Part shown: piece after piece, positions 18,392 through 27,420 of the stretch
Layout: each line of letters opens with the position of its first letter
Position numbering within the stretch: position 1 is the stretch's first letter
DNA from: Streptomyces tsukubensis
GTDB lineage: Bacteria; Actinomycetota; Actinomycetes; Streptomycetales; Streptomycetaceae
Assembly (NCBI RefSeq): GCF_009296025.1
Contig: NZ_CP045178.1
Coordinates: 682,001-746,000, forward strand
Length of the DNA: 64,000 nt
Direction of reading: 5' to 3'
The notes under the pieces: model-generated
What the model was told of the DNA's origin: nothing
The model's input: only the letters and a program-made list of their open reading frames with translations
The model's database searches: none
Made by a program: the position numbers and the translations under genes

Positions 18392-18863
18392 GGGGGGACC
18401 TTCCTGTGTGGGGGGAGGGAAGGTGCGCGCCCGGCTCGGGCCGCCGTGTCGGATGATCCGAGCCGGTCGTGCAAGACATGAACACACCGACCGGATCCAA
18501 CTCGGAGCGCTCACACGTTAGTTCAAGCCGTGAGTTAACTCTGTGACGAGGGGGCCGTCAAGGGGCGGCGCGGCGCCTGGACCGTTCACTGCTTGACGCG
18601 GGACATGAGCGCGGCCGGGCACCCACCCCGAGTCCTCGGCGCGCGCGGGGTGCGGGCGGGACGGTCGGTGGGCGCACAGCTTGTCGCCCGGCGGAACGCG
18701 GGGAGGCATCCTCGTACCGCGCGGCTCGGGAGCCTCCTTCGACGTCACGGCCGACGGACCGGCCCGCGTGAAGAGCCGTACACGGAGCGGTCCGCTCCTG
18801 TACGGCCCACACTTCGACGACCGGAGGATCACCCGCTGGAGGGGATTGTCCGGCTGTCGCTCA
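18392..18863. other. intergenic: chitinase upstream region and lipoprotein terminator
   Basis: 472 bases. The AT-richer part 18505-18545 probably holds the chitinase promoter. The rest shows no gene except the hairpin at 18775-18806. Confidence 0.45.
18775..18806 (-). terminator. terminator of the repeat lipoprotein
   Basis: GCCGTACA/TGTACGGC (18775-18782, 18799-18806) enclosing a second stem GGAGCGG/CCGCTCC with one bulged C. About 60 bases beyond the stop at 18864. Confidence 0.7.
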
Positions 18864-19466
18864 CTACTTCTGGACCGGCGGGCAGTCGCCGGTGTCCGCA
18901 CCGATGCTGTTGATCTCCGCGTTGGAACGGGAGTCACCCGCGTAGTCGATCTGGTCGGTGCAGCTGGTCCCCGGCTTCTTGGGGGTGCCCGCGGGCTTGG
19001 CAGGCTTCTCCGGCGCCGGGCAGTGACCGGTGTCCGCACCGATGCTGTTGATCTCCGCGTTGGAACGGGAGTCACCGGCGTAGTCCAGCTGGTCGGTGCA
19101 GCTGGGTCCGGACTTCGCGGGGGTGCCCGCGGGCTTGGCAGGCTTCTCCGGCGCCGGGCAGTGACCGGTGTCCGCACCGATGCTGTTGATCTCCGCGTTG
19201 GAGCGCGGGTCACCGGCGTAGTCCTGCTGGTTCGTGCAGCTGGTCCCGGCCTTCGTGGACGTACCCGACGTCGAGCTCTCGGCGGACTTGGAGGTGGGAG
19301 CGGAGCGCGTATGCGAGGAGGAGGAAGCGGACGAGGACGAAGAGGACGAACCGGCCTGGGAGGACGAGGCCGCGTCGGTGTCGTTGCTGCCGCAGGCCGT
19401 GAGTGCGAGGCCTGCGGCCACAGCGGTAAGGGTGAACACCGAGATCTTCTTCTTACGAACGAGCAT
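18864..19466 (-). CDS. lipoprotein with three 46-residue tandem repeats
   Basis: 200 aa from ATG 19466 (GGAG site upstream). Lipoprotein signal with lipobox LTAC at about residues 21-24. A Ser-rich spacer (runs of Ser, residues 35-70) is followed by three repeats, each starting SCT and containing DYAGD, RSNAEINSIGADTG and a second Cys, joined by PAPEKPAKPAGTP linkers. The third copy is cut short at the stop. Two cysteines per copy suggest one disulfide each. The DNA copies repeat every 138 bases. The domain looks like a small Asp/Asn-rich extracellular module; I do not recognise the family. Confidence 0.85.
   Translation of the reverse strand: MLVRKKKISVFTLTAVAAGLALTACGSNDTDAASSSQAGSSSSSSSASSSSHTRSAPTSKSAESSTSGTSTKAGTSCTNQQDYAGDPRSNAEINSIGADTGHCPAPEKPAKPAGTPAKSGPSCTDQLDYAGDSRSNAEINSIGADTGHCPAPEKPAKPAGTPKKPGTSCTDQIDYAGDSRSNAEINSIGADTGDCPPVQK
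18889..19250. repeat. 138-bp tandem repeat within the lipoprotein gene
   Basis: The near-identical block CCGGTGTCCGCACCGATGCT recurs at 18889, 19027 and 19165, exactly 138 bases apart, with almost unchanged sequence around it. Confidence 0.9.
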
Positions 19467-19650
19467 CAATCTCTCCTCAACGGGTTCCTGCCCTTGGCGA
19501 GCAGGCCTTCTGACGGGCCGGGACACCGGTCCAACGGCCGTTGTCCCAGGTCTCTGCCGTGGTTCTGTGAGGTGTGATGCGGGGTGCACCCGCGAAGTTC
19601 GTGGTCCGTTCGCGCTGTGACAGGACGGTGACATCGCGAGCCGAGGAGCC

Positions 19651-20868
19651 CTACCCCCGTCGCCGTACCGCCGTCGGCGTCGCCTCGGTGAGCCGTCGTA
19701 GCACCGCGTGCAGGCGCGGGTGGCGTTCGCGTTGTTCGCGGGAGAGCCGGTCCAGTTCGTCGACCAGTCGGGCGGAGCGCCTCTCGACGTCCAGTTCGTC
19801 GAGGACACGATCGGCCTCCGCCAGGATCGCGCCGTGCAGCTGCCACTCCCTGGGGTGTTCGAGTACGTCGTCGAGCAGCAGGTGGGCGAGGTCCTCGCGG
19901 GCCGCGTGGCTGTCGGCCAGGGCCCGGGTGAGGTGTTCCTCCGCCTCATCGGCCCCACTGCTCTGCGCCGTGGTGATCAGTGCCGCGAAGCTCTCGACGG
20001 CGACGGCCATCTGCCGGTAGAGGAGGCGGAGCGCGTCGGCCACGTCGTCGGGGAAGAGCGGTTCTCCCGTCCTGGCCTTGGCGAGGTCCGTGAAGGAGCG
20101 GAACATCACGCGCTGCACGACGGCGCAGATCTCCAGCGTGTCGAGCGCCGTGCGCAGGACGACCCGGGAGAGCGCCCCCTCGCGGACCCGGGGGTTCAGC
20201 CTGGTGCTCTCCTCGGCCTGCCGCAGGGCCGCGTCGACCTCGGCGATGTCGTTGTCCAGGCGCCGTGAGGCGTGCAGTCGGGCGGCGGCGCGTTCCACGG
20301 GCAGAGCGCCGTCGACCTCGTCGGCCATCTCGCGGAAGAGGCCGGCCATGCGGTGGGACATGGCGGTGATGGAACCCTCGGCCGTCTGGACCCAGACCGG
20401 GGGCGCGAGGAAGAGGTTGAAGAGCATGCCGACGACGGCGCCGATCAGCGTCTCGAAGATGCGGTCCCAGGCGGTGGCCGCGACCTGGGAGACGCCGAGG
20501 ACCAGCATCGCGCTGATCGCCACCTCGGGCACGAACTGCTCGACCCGTACGAGCCGGCCGATGGTGAGCGCGGTGACGATCGTGAGCCCGAGGCTCCACC
20601 AGCTCAGCCCCACGAGTGTGCTGAATCCGCTGGCGATGAGCACGCCCGCGAGTACGGCGTTCATACGGCGGATACCGGTGGTCAGGGTGGCGTAGAGGGT
20701 GACCTGGACCACGAGGAGCGCCGTCAGCGGGGCGGTGAGCGGCGCGGGCTGCGGGAGCAGTGTCACGGCGATCACGTAGGAGATGACGGCGGCGGTGGTC
20801 GAGCGCAGCGTCTGGACGACGACGGGTTCCGTGGACCGTCGGACGAGGGCGACCACCGGGGCTGGCAC
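19651..20868 (-). CDS. FUSC-family membrane protein (aromatic acid exporter-like)
   Basis: 405 aa from GTG 20868, chosen because GGGGGAG lies eight bases upstream; a GTG three codons earlier overlaps that site. Five or six helices fill residues about 20-165 (ALLVVQVTLYATLTTG, VLAGVLIASGFSTLVGLSWW). A long cytoplasmic helical region follows (residues 175-405). This is the half-size FUSC layout. Family role: efflux of aromatic acids or related compounds; substrate unknown. Separate transcription unit. Confidence 0.85.
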   Translation of the reverse strand: MPAPVVALVRRSTEPVVVQTLRSTTAAVISYVIAVTLLPQPAPLTAPLTALLVVQVTLYATLTTGIRRMNAVLAGVLIASGFSTLVGLSWWSLGLTIVTALTIGRLVRVEQFVPEVAISAMLVLGVSQVAATAWDRIFETLIGAVVGMLFNLFLAPPVWVQTAEGSITAMSHRMAGLFREMADEVDGALPVERAAARLHASRRLDNDIAEVDAALRQAEESTRLNPRVREGALSRVVLRTALDTLEICAVVQRVMFRSFTDLAKARTGEPLFPDDVADALRLLYRQMAVAVESFAALITTAQSSGADEAEEHLTRALADSHAAREDLAHLLLDDVLEHPREWQLHGAILAEADRVLDELDVERRSARLVDELDRLSREQRERHPRLHAVLRRLTEATPTAVRRRG

Positions 20869-20945
20869 ATCGGGCACTCCCCCATCTTGGCCAGCACCGC
20901 GGCATCGAGCACCCCGAGGAGAGGGCGCTACGGGGGCGGGCCGGG

Positions 20946-20991
20946 CGGAGGGCACCCGCGCAGGACAGCGGAGGGCACCCGCGCAGGACAG
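20946..20991. repeat. 23-bp perfect tandem duplication
   Basis: Copies at 20946-20968 and 20969-20991 (CGGAGGGCACCCGCGCAGGA plus CAG), identical. Confidence 0.9.
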
Positions 20992-20995
20992 AGGA

Positions 20996-21031
20996 AAGCC
21001 CCGGCCGTACGGGGGAGAACGGCCGGGGCTT
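20996..21031. terminator. hairpin 1, terminator-like
   Basis: Perfect 13-bp arms (20996-21008 with 21019-21031), 10-base loop. No gene ends nearby, so its client transcript is unknown. Confidence 0.55.
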
Positions 21032-21139
21032 CCCGGTACGAGGGTGCGGAGGGCGGTCGCCTCTCGGCGAAAGGCTCCATGGGGCTTCAGCCGAACGATC
21101 GTCCCCATGGGCCATAGGTGAGGCCCGGGGACACTGTCC

Positions 21140-21179
21140 CCTCCGTACCCACACGCTCTTCAACGGGCGGGTACGGAGG
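21140..21179. terminator. hairpin 2, terminator- or attenuator-like
   Basis: Perfect 11-bp arms CCTCCGTACCC/GGGTACGGAGG (21140-21150, 21169-21179) with a T-containing tract after the right arm. Confidence 0.45.
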
Positions 21180-21223
21180 ATTGTTCCCCGCCCCCGGAAG
21201 AAACTTTCCCGGCCTCCTGAGGT

Positions 21224-21247
21224 GCTCCTGCGGCCCGCCGCAGGAGC
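21224..21247. other. hairpin 3, near-perfect palindrome
   Basis: 11-bp arms GCTCCTGCGGC/GCCGCAGGAGC separated by two bases. Could fold in the leader RNA of the transferase gene or act as a protein site. Confidence 0.45.
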
Positions 21248-21468
21248 GGCGGCCCGATGTCGCACGGCTCAGTACGGCCTGATTCAGCACGGCCGTAAAA
21301 GGGGACAACTGCCACGATCGGGGAAGGCTGCACGGGAGCCGTATGCCGGGCCGAGCGCGGTCGTGTCCCGGGCGGAGCCGCATCCCGGGCGGCGAAGTGG
21401 TGGCCCGCCGCCGCGGACGGGGCGGACGGTCCGCCGGCCCGGCCCCGGTGACTGATGAGGAGAGAGTC

Positions 21469-22539
21469 ATGAGCCCGACTGAGGACACCGGCGCCGCCAA
21501 GGGCGCGGCCGACAGTGCGAGCAGTGGTGAGAGCGGCGGCAACGCCGCGTACGGCCGCAAGGCGTTCAAGCGGTCGAAGAGCCACTTCGCCGACCGTGTG
21601 ACGGCCGACGGCAGGGACGGCTGGCCGGTGGAGCCCGGCCGCTACCGGCTGGTGGTGAGCAGAGCCTGTCCGTGGGCGAGCAGGGCACTCGTCTCGCGCC
21701 GTCTGCTGGGCCTGGAGGACGCGCTCTCCCTCGGGGTGACCGACCCGATCCAGGACGACAGGAGCTGGCGTTTCACGCTGGACCCCGACGGCAGGGACCC
21801 GGTGCTGGGTATCAGGTATCTCAGCGAGGCGTACGACGCCAGGGAGAGGGACTACCCCGGCGGGGTGAGCGTGCCCGCCCTGGTGGACGTGGCGAGTGGC
21901 CGGCTCGTCACCAACGACTTCCAGCGGATCACTCTGGATCTCGCCACCGAATGGTCGGCGCTGCACCGGCCGGGCGCGCCCGATCTCTACCCTGAGCCGC
22001 TGCGCGACGAGATCGACGAGGTGATGGAGGGGATCTACCGCGACGTCAACAACGGGGTGTACCGGGCGGGTTTCGCGCATCGTCAGAGTGCGTACGACGA
22101 CGCTTTCCTCGGGGTGTTCGCCCGGCTCGACGAGGTGTCGCTGCGCCTTCGTGACCGGCGCTATCTGGTCGGGGACACCATCACGGAGGCCGATATCCGG
22201 CTCTTCACCACGCTGGTGCGGTTCGACGCGGTCTACCACGGCCATTTCAAGTGCAACAGGAACAAGCTCACGGAGGATCCGGTGCTGTGGGCGTACACGA
22301 GAGACCTCTATCAGACCCCCGGGTTCGGCGACACGGTCGACTTCGATCACATCAAGCGGCACTACTACCAGGTGCACACGGGGGTCAATCCGACCGGGAT
22401 CGTGCCGCTGGGGCCCGATCTCTCCGGGTGGCTGACCCCGCACCACAGGGAGTCCCTCGGCGGCAGGCCCTTCGGGGACGGTACTCCGCCCGGTCCTCCG
22501 CCCGAGGCCGAGGTGGTCCCCGCGGCGGGCCGCCCCTGA
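21469..22539 (+). CDS. xi-class glutathione transferase (glutathionyl-hydroquinone reductase-like)
   Basis: 356 aa; ATG preceded by GAGGAGAG. The N-terminal thioredoxin fold carries the xi-class CPWA motif in SRACPWASRAL with the catalytic Cys. The C-terminal helical domain includes YLVGDTITEADIRLFTTLVR and an HFKCN segment, as in the EcGHR group. In actinomycetes the physiological thiol is mycothiol, so the real cofactor may be that rather than glutathione (inference). Reduces thiol-quinone conjugates in the cytoplasm. Confidence 0.92.
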   Translation: MSPTEDTGAAKGAADSASSGESGGNAAYGRKAFKRSKSHFADRVTADGRDGWPVEPGRYRLVVSRACPWASRALVSRRLLGLEDALSLGVTDPIQDDRSWRFTLDPDGRDPVLGIRYLSEAYDARERDYPGGVSVPALVDVASGRLVTNDFQRITLDLATEWSALHRPGAPDLYPEPLRDEIDEVMEGIYRDVNNGVYRAGFAHRQSAYDDAFLGVFARLDEVSLRLRDRRYLVGDTITEADIRLFTTLVRFDAVYHGHFKCNRNKLTEDPVLWAYTRDLYQTPGFGDTVDFDHIKRHYYQVHTGVNPTGIVPLGPDLSGWLTPHHRESLGGRPFGDGTPPGPPPEAEVVPAAGRP

Positions 22540-22556
22540 CCGGCCGTCCCGGGGTG

Positions 22557-23792
22557 TCAGCCGGTGGTGGGCGGCCTGCGCAGCAGACGGCCGCCCACCC
22601 AGGCGGCGAGGAGTACCACGCAGCCGGTGAAGACGAGTCCCGCTCCGCGCAGTCCGGCCACGACGGTGAGCGCCCCGACGCAGACGACCGGTACGGAGAT
22701 GCCGACATAGGCGGCGACGAAGAGGGCCGAGATGGTGGCGCCCTTGTGCTCGCGCGGGGCGGCGCCGCTGACCGCTGCCATCGCGGCCCTGAAGGCGAGC
22801 CCCTGGCCGAGGCCGCCGAGGACACCACCGGCCACGAGCAGGGGGAGCGAGGCGAACGTCAGGGAGGCGGCGACCAGGATCAGTCCCGCGATCAGGACGA
22901 GACAACCACCCGGCAGTGACCTTCGTACGCCCAGACGGCCCATCAGGGACTGGCCGACGGTGGAGGCGAGGAACACGCAGAAGACGACCCCGCCGGACAC
23001 GGCCAGGTTGTGCACGTCCAGGGTCTGCGCCACGAAGCTCGGGGCGACCGCCGTGAAGAGCCCGAGCAGCGAGAACCCGGCGAAGGCGGCGAGCGCGGCG
23101 GGAGCGAAGACCCCGCGTACCTCTTCGGGCACCACCACACCCCTCGGGTGGAGCCGGGGGCGGCGGGCGGGCCGGTCGACGGTCTCGGGCAGGAACCAGG
23201 TGAGTACGGCCGAGACGGCGACGAGAGCCAGATGTACGAGGAACGGCAGCCGCAGGGGGTGCGGCGCGTACTGGGCGAGGAGCCCCGCGAGCAGCGGGCC
23301 GCAGCCGAGGCCGCCCATGTTGGCCGCGGTGGCTGCGAGCCCCGCGCGCGCCTCGCGGCCCGGTGGGGCGAGTTCCATCACGGTGGCGGTGGCCGCGCCG
23401 CTGAAGAGTCCAGCGGCGAAGCCGGACAGCAGTCGGCCGAGGAAGAGCAGGGGCAGGCCGCCCTCGAAGAGGAAGCAGAGCGCGCTGGCGGCGGAGAGGG
23501 CGAGGGCGGTCAGGAGGACCGGTCTGCGGCCCACCAGGTCGGAGTAGTTGCCCGCCAGCAGCAGGACGGCGATGACGCCGAGCGCGTAGACGGCGAAGAC
23601 GACCGTCACCATCAGCTCGCCGAAGCCGATCTCTTCCCGGTAGAGGCCGTAGAGCGGGGTGGGCAGGGTGGTGCCCGCCATGCCGACGGCGAAGACGGCG
23701 GCTGCCGCGGCGTATCCCGGGCGGTGCCGTACCGGACTGGGCCCTCCCTGAGGTCGCTCCCCCGGACGGTGTCCGCTCATATGACCGGTCAT
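22557..23792 (-). CDS. MFS exporter (DHA1-type)
   Basis: 411 aa from ATG 23792; a second ATG four codons later is possible. Twelve helices; motif A-like GNYSDLVGRRPVLLTALALS after helix 2, and PTPLYGLYREEIGFGELMVT in the first loop. Efflux of an unknown small molecule. Its stop is 17 bases from the converging transferase stop, with no hairpin between. Confidence 0.88.
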   Translation of the reverse strand: MTGHMSGHRPGERPQGGPSPVRHRPGYAAAAAVFAVGMAGTTLPTPLYGLYREEIGFGELMVTVVFAVYALGVIAVLLLAGNYSDLVGRRPVLLTALALSAASALCFLFEGGLPLLFLGRLLSGFAAGLFSGAATATVMELAPPGREARAGLAATAANMGGLGCGPLLAGLLAQYAPHPLRLPFLVHLALVAVSAVLTWFLPETVDRPARRPRLHPRGVVVPEEVRGVFAPAALAAFAGFSLLGLFTAVAPSFVAQTLDVHNLAVSGGVVFCVFLASTVGQSLMGRLGVRRSLPGGCLVLIAGLILVAASLTFASLPLLVAGGVLGGLGQGLAFRAAMAAVSGAAPREHKGATISALFVAAYVGISVPVVCVGALTVVAGLRGAGLVFTGCVVLLAAWVGGRLLRRPPTTG

Positions 23793-23861
23793 GCTGATCA
23801 GCGTACGAGCCCGGCGCCGTCCGCACCGCAGGGACGGTGTCCTCAGTACGTAGGGACGCCC

Positions 23862-23920
23862 CCGCGCGCCGTGAGGGCGCCGGCCTCCGCGCGGAGGTTC
23901 CGGGCCCTCACCGCGCGCGG
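23862..23920 (-). terminator. terminator of the OpuC-type operon
   Basis: 17-base arms with one mismatch (23862-23878 with 23904-23920) enclosing the perfect palindrome CCTCCGCGCGGAGG. Directly follows the last permease stop at 23936. Confidence 0.75.
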
Positions 23921-23935
23921 CGAGAGCGGGGGCGG

Positions 23936-24589
23936 TCAGCCGTGGGCGGCCCGCAGTCCCTTCGGTACGAGCAACCGCTGGGCGAGGCTCAGCGCGCCGT
24001 CCGCGAGGAGGGCGAGGGCCGCGACCCAGAGGGCGGCGGCGATGACGCCCTGGAGGCCGTAGTTGGCCTGGCCGAGCACGATGTCCCCGAGTCCGCCGCC
24101 GCCCGCCACGGTGGCGAGGGTGGCGCTGGAGATGACGTACACGACGGCGATGCGGATGCCGGAGAACAGCAGGGGCAGCGCCAGGGGCAGCTCCACCTTG
24201 AACAGCACCTGTGTGGAGGTGAGTCCCATCCCTCGCGCGGCGCGCACCAGGTCCTGGTCCACCTGTTCCACGGCGAGGTAGGCCTGACTGAGGATGGGCG
24301 GGATGGCCGTGATGAGCAGCGCCACGGCGATGTTGGTGAAGTTGAGGCCGATGATGCCGAGCCCGATGGCGATCACCGCGAGGCTGGGCAGGGCGCGGCC
24401 GATGTTGGAGATGCTGGTGGTGAGGAACTCGCCGCGGTGGAGGTGGCCGAGCCAGAGCCCGATGGGGACGGCGACGACCAGCGAGATCGCGATGACGAGG
24501 GCGCACATCCACAGGTGCTGTCCTGTCTTGTCCAGCAGCAGCGGCAGCCGGTCGCGCATGAAGGTGAAGGAGCCGAGGAACGTGTCCAT
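23936..24589 (-). CDS. osmoprotectant ABC transporter permease 2 (OpuCD/ProW type)
   Basis: 217 aa. BPD_transp_1 permease: about five helices, with the ATPase-contact loop near LVRAARGMGLTSTQVLFKVE. Starts immediately after the stop of the first permease (no gap), so the two are coupled. With its partners it imports glycine betaine, choline or a related compatible solute. Confidence 0.9.
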   Translation of the reverse strand: MDTFLGSFTFMRDRLPLLLDKTGQHLWMCALVIAISLVVAVPIGLWLGHLHRGEFLTTSISNIGRALPSLAVIAIGLGIIGLNFTNIAVALLITAIPPILSQAYLAVEQVDQDLVRAARGMGLTSTQVLFKVELPLALPLLFSGIRIAVVYVISSATLATVAGGGGLGDIVLGQANYGLQGVIAAALWVAALALLADGALSLAQRLLVPKGLRAAHG

Positions 24590-25300
24590 TTACGCGGCCC
24601 TCCTGGTGTGGGCCCAAGGGGCGAGCAGTCGGCCGCCGATGACCAGCAGCGCGTCCGCGGTGAGGGCCAGGGCGACGGCGAGGACGCCCGCGCCGAGGAA
24701 CTGGGTGTTGAACGGCGACTGGAGCGCCTTGAGGATCAGGGAGCCGAGTCCCTCGTCGATGACGTAGGCGGCGATGGCGACGGTGCCGATGGTCATGACG
24801 GTGGCGACCCGCAGCCCTGAGACGACCGCGGGCAGCGCCAGGGGCAGTTCCACCTTGAAGAGGATCTGCCGTCGGGTGAGTCCCATGCCGCGTGCGGCCC
24901 TGACGGACTCCTCGGGTACCTCGCGCAGCCCCGTGAGGATGGTCGTGAACATCAAGTACAGGCTGTACGCCACCAGCGCCACCTCGACGGTGAGCACCGA
25001 GAATCCGGTGACGGGCACCAGGAGCTGGAAGAGCGCGAGGGGCGGCACGGTGTAGAGGAACGACGACACCGCGGAGACCGGCGCCGCGAGCCGGCCCTTG
25101 AAGTGGGCGAGGACCGCGGCGGCGAGCGAGATGGCGAAGCCGATGACGACGGCGATCAGCGTCAGTTCGATGTGCTGGGCCAGCGCGGGCCAGAAGAGGT
25201 TCGACCAGTGGGCGGTGAACCAGTCGGCGCAGAACGTGCCGTCGTTGGCGACGCAGCTGCTGGGGTTCCCGAAGTCGGGGATGACGGGGCCGCCGCTCAT
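24590..25300 (-). CDS. osmoprotectant ABC transporter permease 1 (OpuCB/ProW type)
   Basis: 236 aa. Same family as the neighbouring permease; coupling loop ESVRAARGMGLTRRQILFKV. The extra N-terminal segment (CVANDGTFCADWFTAHW) precedes the first helix, as in OpuCB-like proteins. Overlaps the ATPase stop by four bases (ATGA). Confidence 0.9.
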   Translation of the reverse strand: MSGGPVIPDFGNPSSCVANDGTFCADWFTAHWSNLFWPALAQHIELTLIAVVIGFAISLAAAVLAHFKGRLAAPVSAVSSFLYTVPPLALFQLLVPVTGFSVLTVEVALVAYSLYLMFTTILTGLREVPEESVRAARGMGLTRRQILFKVELPLALPAVVSGLRVATVMTIGTVAIAAYVIDEGLGSLILKALQSPFNTQFLGAGVLAVALALTADALLVIGGRLLAPWAHTRRAA

Positions 25301-26388
25301 GCCGCACCGGCCTTCCGTACGGCGTCGAGGGAGACGACACCGAGCGTCGTCCCCGTGCCGCCCGTGACCCGTACGGCCCCGGCGCCCTCGGCGATCATCA
25401 GGGAGAGCGCGGAGCGCAGCGAGGTGTCGGCGTCGAGCGCGGGGAGAGCGCCGTCGTTCGCGGTCGCCGGGTTCAGCTCCATCTCGCCGAGGCGTATCAG
25501 CGTGAGGCGCTTGAGTCCTCGGTCTGCGCCGAGGAAACGGGCGACGAAGTCGTCGGCCGGCGCTTTGAGGAGGGTGGCAGGGGGGTCGTACTGGGCGAGT
25601 CTGCCGCCCTCTCGGAAGATCGCGATGCGGTCCCCCATCTTCACGGCCTCGTCGATGTCGTGGCTGACGAAGATGACCGTCTTGCGGATGCGCTCGTGCA
25701 GGGCGAGGAATTCGTCCTGGACGCGCTCGCGGGTGATCGGGTCGAGCGCGCCGAAGGGTTCGTCCATCAGCATGACGGGCGGGTCGGCGGCGAGGGCGCG
25801 GGCGATACCTACGCGCTGGCGCTGGCCGCCGGAGAGCTGCGAGGGGTAGCGCTTGGCGTACTCGGCGGGCGCCAGGCCCACCACGTCGAGGAGTTCCGCG
25901 ACGCGCTCCTTGACGCGCTTCTTGTCCCAGCCGAGGACCTTGGGGACGGTGGCGATGTTGTCGGCGATCGACAGGTGCGGGAAGAGTCCGCTTTGCTGGA
26001 TGACGTAGCCGATGGAGCGGCGCAGTTCGATCGGGTCGAGGTCGCGGATGGAGCGGCCGCCGATACGGATGTCGCCTTCGGTGGGCTCCGTCAGCCGGTT
26101 GACCATCATCAGCGCGGTGGTCTTGCCGCTGCCCGACGGGCCGAGCAGGACGCAGATCTCTCCGGCGGGGACCGTCAGGGACAGGTCGTCGACGGCCGGG
26201 GTGGAGGACTTCGGATAGGTCTTGACGACGTGGTCGAAGACGATCTCCTCGGCCTTGGCCGCGGTCTTGCCGCCCGGTACGGGGGCGGGTCCTGAGACCT
26301 GCCGGGCCGCGGTCGGACGCGGGTGGTCCTCTCCCGCGGTGGGCTCAGCGGTGGTGGTGGCGGGGGAGGGCGGATTTTCGTGGCTCAT
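25297..26388 (-). CDS. osmoprotectant ABC transporter ATP-binding protein (OpuCA/ProV type)
   Basis: 363 aa. A 45-residue Pro/Thr/Ala-rich leader, then the ABC domain: Walker A GPSGSGKTT, signature LSGGQRQRVGIARALA, Walker B VMLMDEPFGALD, and switch-region His in VIFVSHDIDEAVKMG. The C-terminal about 70 residues look like one CBS-type half (LRSALSLMIAEGAGAVRVTG). In OpuCA-type proteins CBS domains sense ionic strength; here the region is short. Energises the two permeases. Confidence 0.93.
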   Translation of the reverse strand: MSHENPPSPATTTAEPTAGEDHPRPTAARQVSGPAPVPGGKTAAKAEEIVFDHVVKTYPKSSTPAVDDLSLTVPAGEICVLLGPSGSGKTTALMMVNRLTEPTEGDIRIGGRSIRDLDPIELRRSIGYVIQQSGLFPHLSIADNIATVPKVLGWDKKRVKERVAELLDVVGLAPAEYAKRYPSQLSGGQRQRVGIARALAADPPVMLMDEPFGALDPITRERVQDEFLALHERIRKTVIFVSHDIDEAVKMGDRIAIFREGGRLAQYDPPATLLKAPADDFVARFLGADRGLKRLTLIRLGEMELNPATANDGALPALDADTSLRSALSLMIAEGAGAVRVTGGTGTTLGVVSLDAVRKAGAA

Positions 26389-26451
26389 ACGAGTGGTTCT
26401 CCTGGGAGGCGGCGGGCTGTGCGGAGCGGGTGAGCTGAGGCGATGGGGCGC

Positions 26452-27420
26452 TCAGGTCACGTGGTTGGCCCGCAGGAAGCGGTCGGCCACCTCGGACGGG
26501 GCGAGGCGGACGGTGTCCACGGCCCGGTTCATCTCTCGCACGGCCTGGTCGGTCAGGAGGGCGTCCACGCGGTTGAGCACCTTCGCGAAGCCGGGCCCCT
26601 GTTCCTTGAGGACGTCTCTGTGCACGACGGGGGCCACATTCTGGAAGCCGTAGTAGCCCTTGGTGTCCTCCAGGATCTTGTAGCCGCCCTTGGCGAGCTG
26701 CGGATCGGTGGTGAAGACGTCGGCGGCGTCGACCTGTCCGTGGTCGAGCGCCGTGTACTGGAGACCGATGTTGAGGGTCTTCAGCTCCGTGTCGTTCAGG
26801 CCGTAGCTCTTGACCATGTCGTGGTAGCCGAGGGCGCCTTCGAGGTTGTCCGGGTACTCACCGAAGACGACGTGGCCGGCCTTCTTGAGGTCGCTGATCG
26901 TCTTGAGCCCGTGCTCCTTGGCGAAGGCGGGCTTGACGGCGACGGCGTTGCGGTTCTGGAACGGCGTCGGCTTCAGCAGGGTGAGACCGCGGGTCTCCTG
27001 GAACTTCTTCGCCTCGTTGAAGGTGTCCGCGGCGTTGGTCGGCACGGACTTCGCCTCGGCCAGGACCTGGAGTATGACGCCTGTGTACTCCGGATAGAGG
27101 TCGATCTGCCCGGAGGTGAGGGCGCCGTCGATGATGTTGGTGCTGCCGATGTTGGACTTCAGCTCGACGTCGTATCCGGCGTCGGTGAGCGCCTGCTTGT
27201 ACAGCTCCCCGATGATCCACTGCTCGGTGAACTGCTTCGCGCCGATGACCACGGTGGGGCGGCCGGGGGCCGCCGCCGCCGAGGTGCAGCCGGTCAGTGC
27301 GGCGAGCGCCGCCAGGGCCGCGACGCCCGCGACGAGCGCCCTGGCCCCGCGTGCCCTGGTCGACGGGGTGCGGCGGGTGGCTGTGCGGATGGACGAGGTC
27401 CCCTCGCCGGCCCTGTTCAT
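26452..27420 (-). CDS. osmoprotectant-binding lipoprotein (OpuCC/ProX type)
   Basis: 322 aa. N-terminal basic leader, a hydrophobic stretch and lipobox LTGC near residue 44. Type II binding protein: TVVIGAKQFTEQWIIGELYK, IGSTNIIDGALTSGQIDLYP and EYTGVI are characteristic of betaine/choline binders. Its ATG overlaps the hydrolase stop by four bases. 63 bases separate it from the ATPase. Captures the solute outside the cell for the permeases. Confidence 0.92.
   Translation of the reverse strand: MNRAGEGTSSIRTATRRTPSTRARGARALVAGVAALAALAALTGCTSAAAAPGRPTVVIGAKQFTEQWIIGELYKQALTDAGYDVELKSNIGSTNIIDGALTSGQIDLYPEYTGVILQVLAEAKSVPTNAADTFNEAKKFQETRGLTLLKPTPFQNRNAVAVKPAFAKEHGLKTISDLKKAGHVVFGEYPDNLEGALGYHDMVKSYGLNDTELKTLNIGLQYTALDHGQVDAADVFTTDPQLAKGGYKILEDTKGYYGFQNVAPVVHRDVLKEQGPGFAKVLNRVDALLTDQAVREMNRAVDTVRLAPSEVADRFLRANHVT

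Larger units (their letters stand above)
20869..21468. other. 600-base hairpin-rich intergenic region
   Basis: Between the divergent FUSC and glutathione transferase genes. Contains a 23-bp tandem duplication and three strong inverted repeats, but no frame I can support as a gene. Confidence 0.6.
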
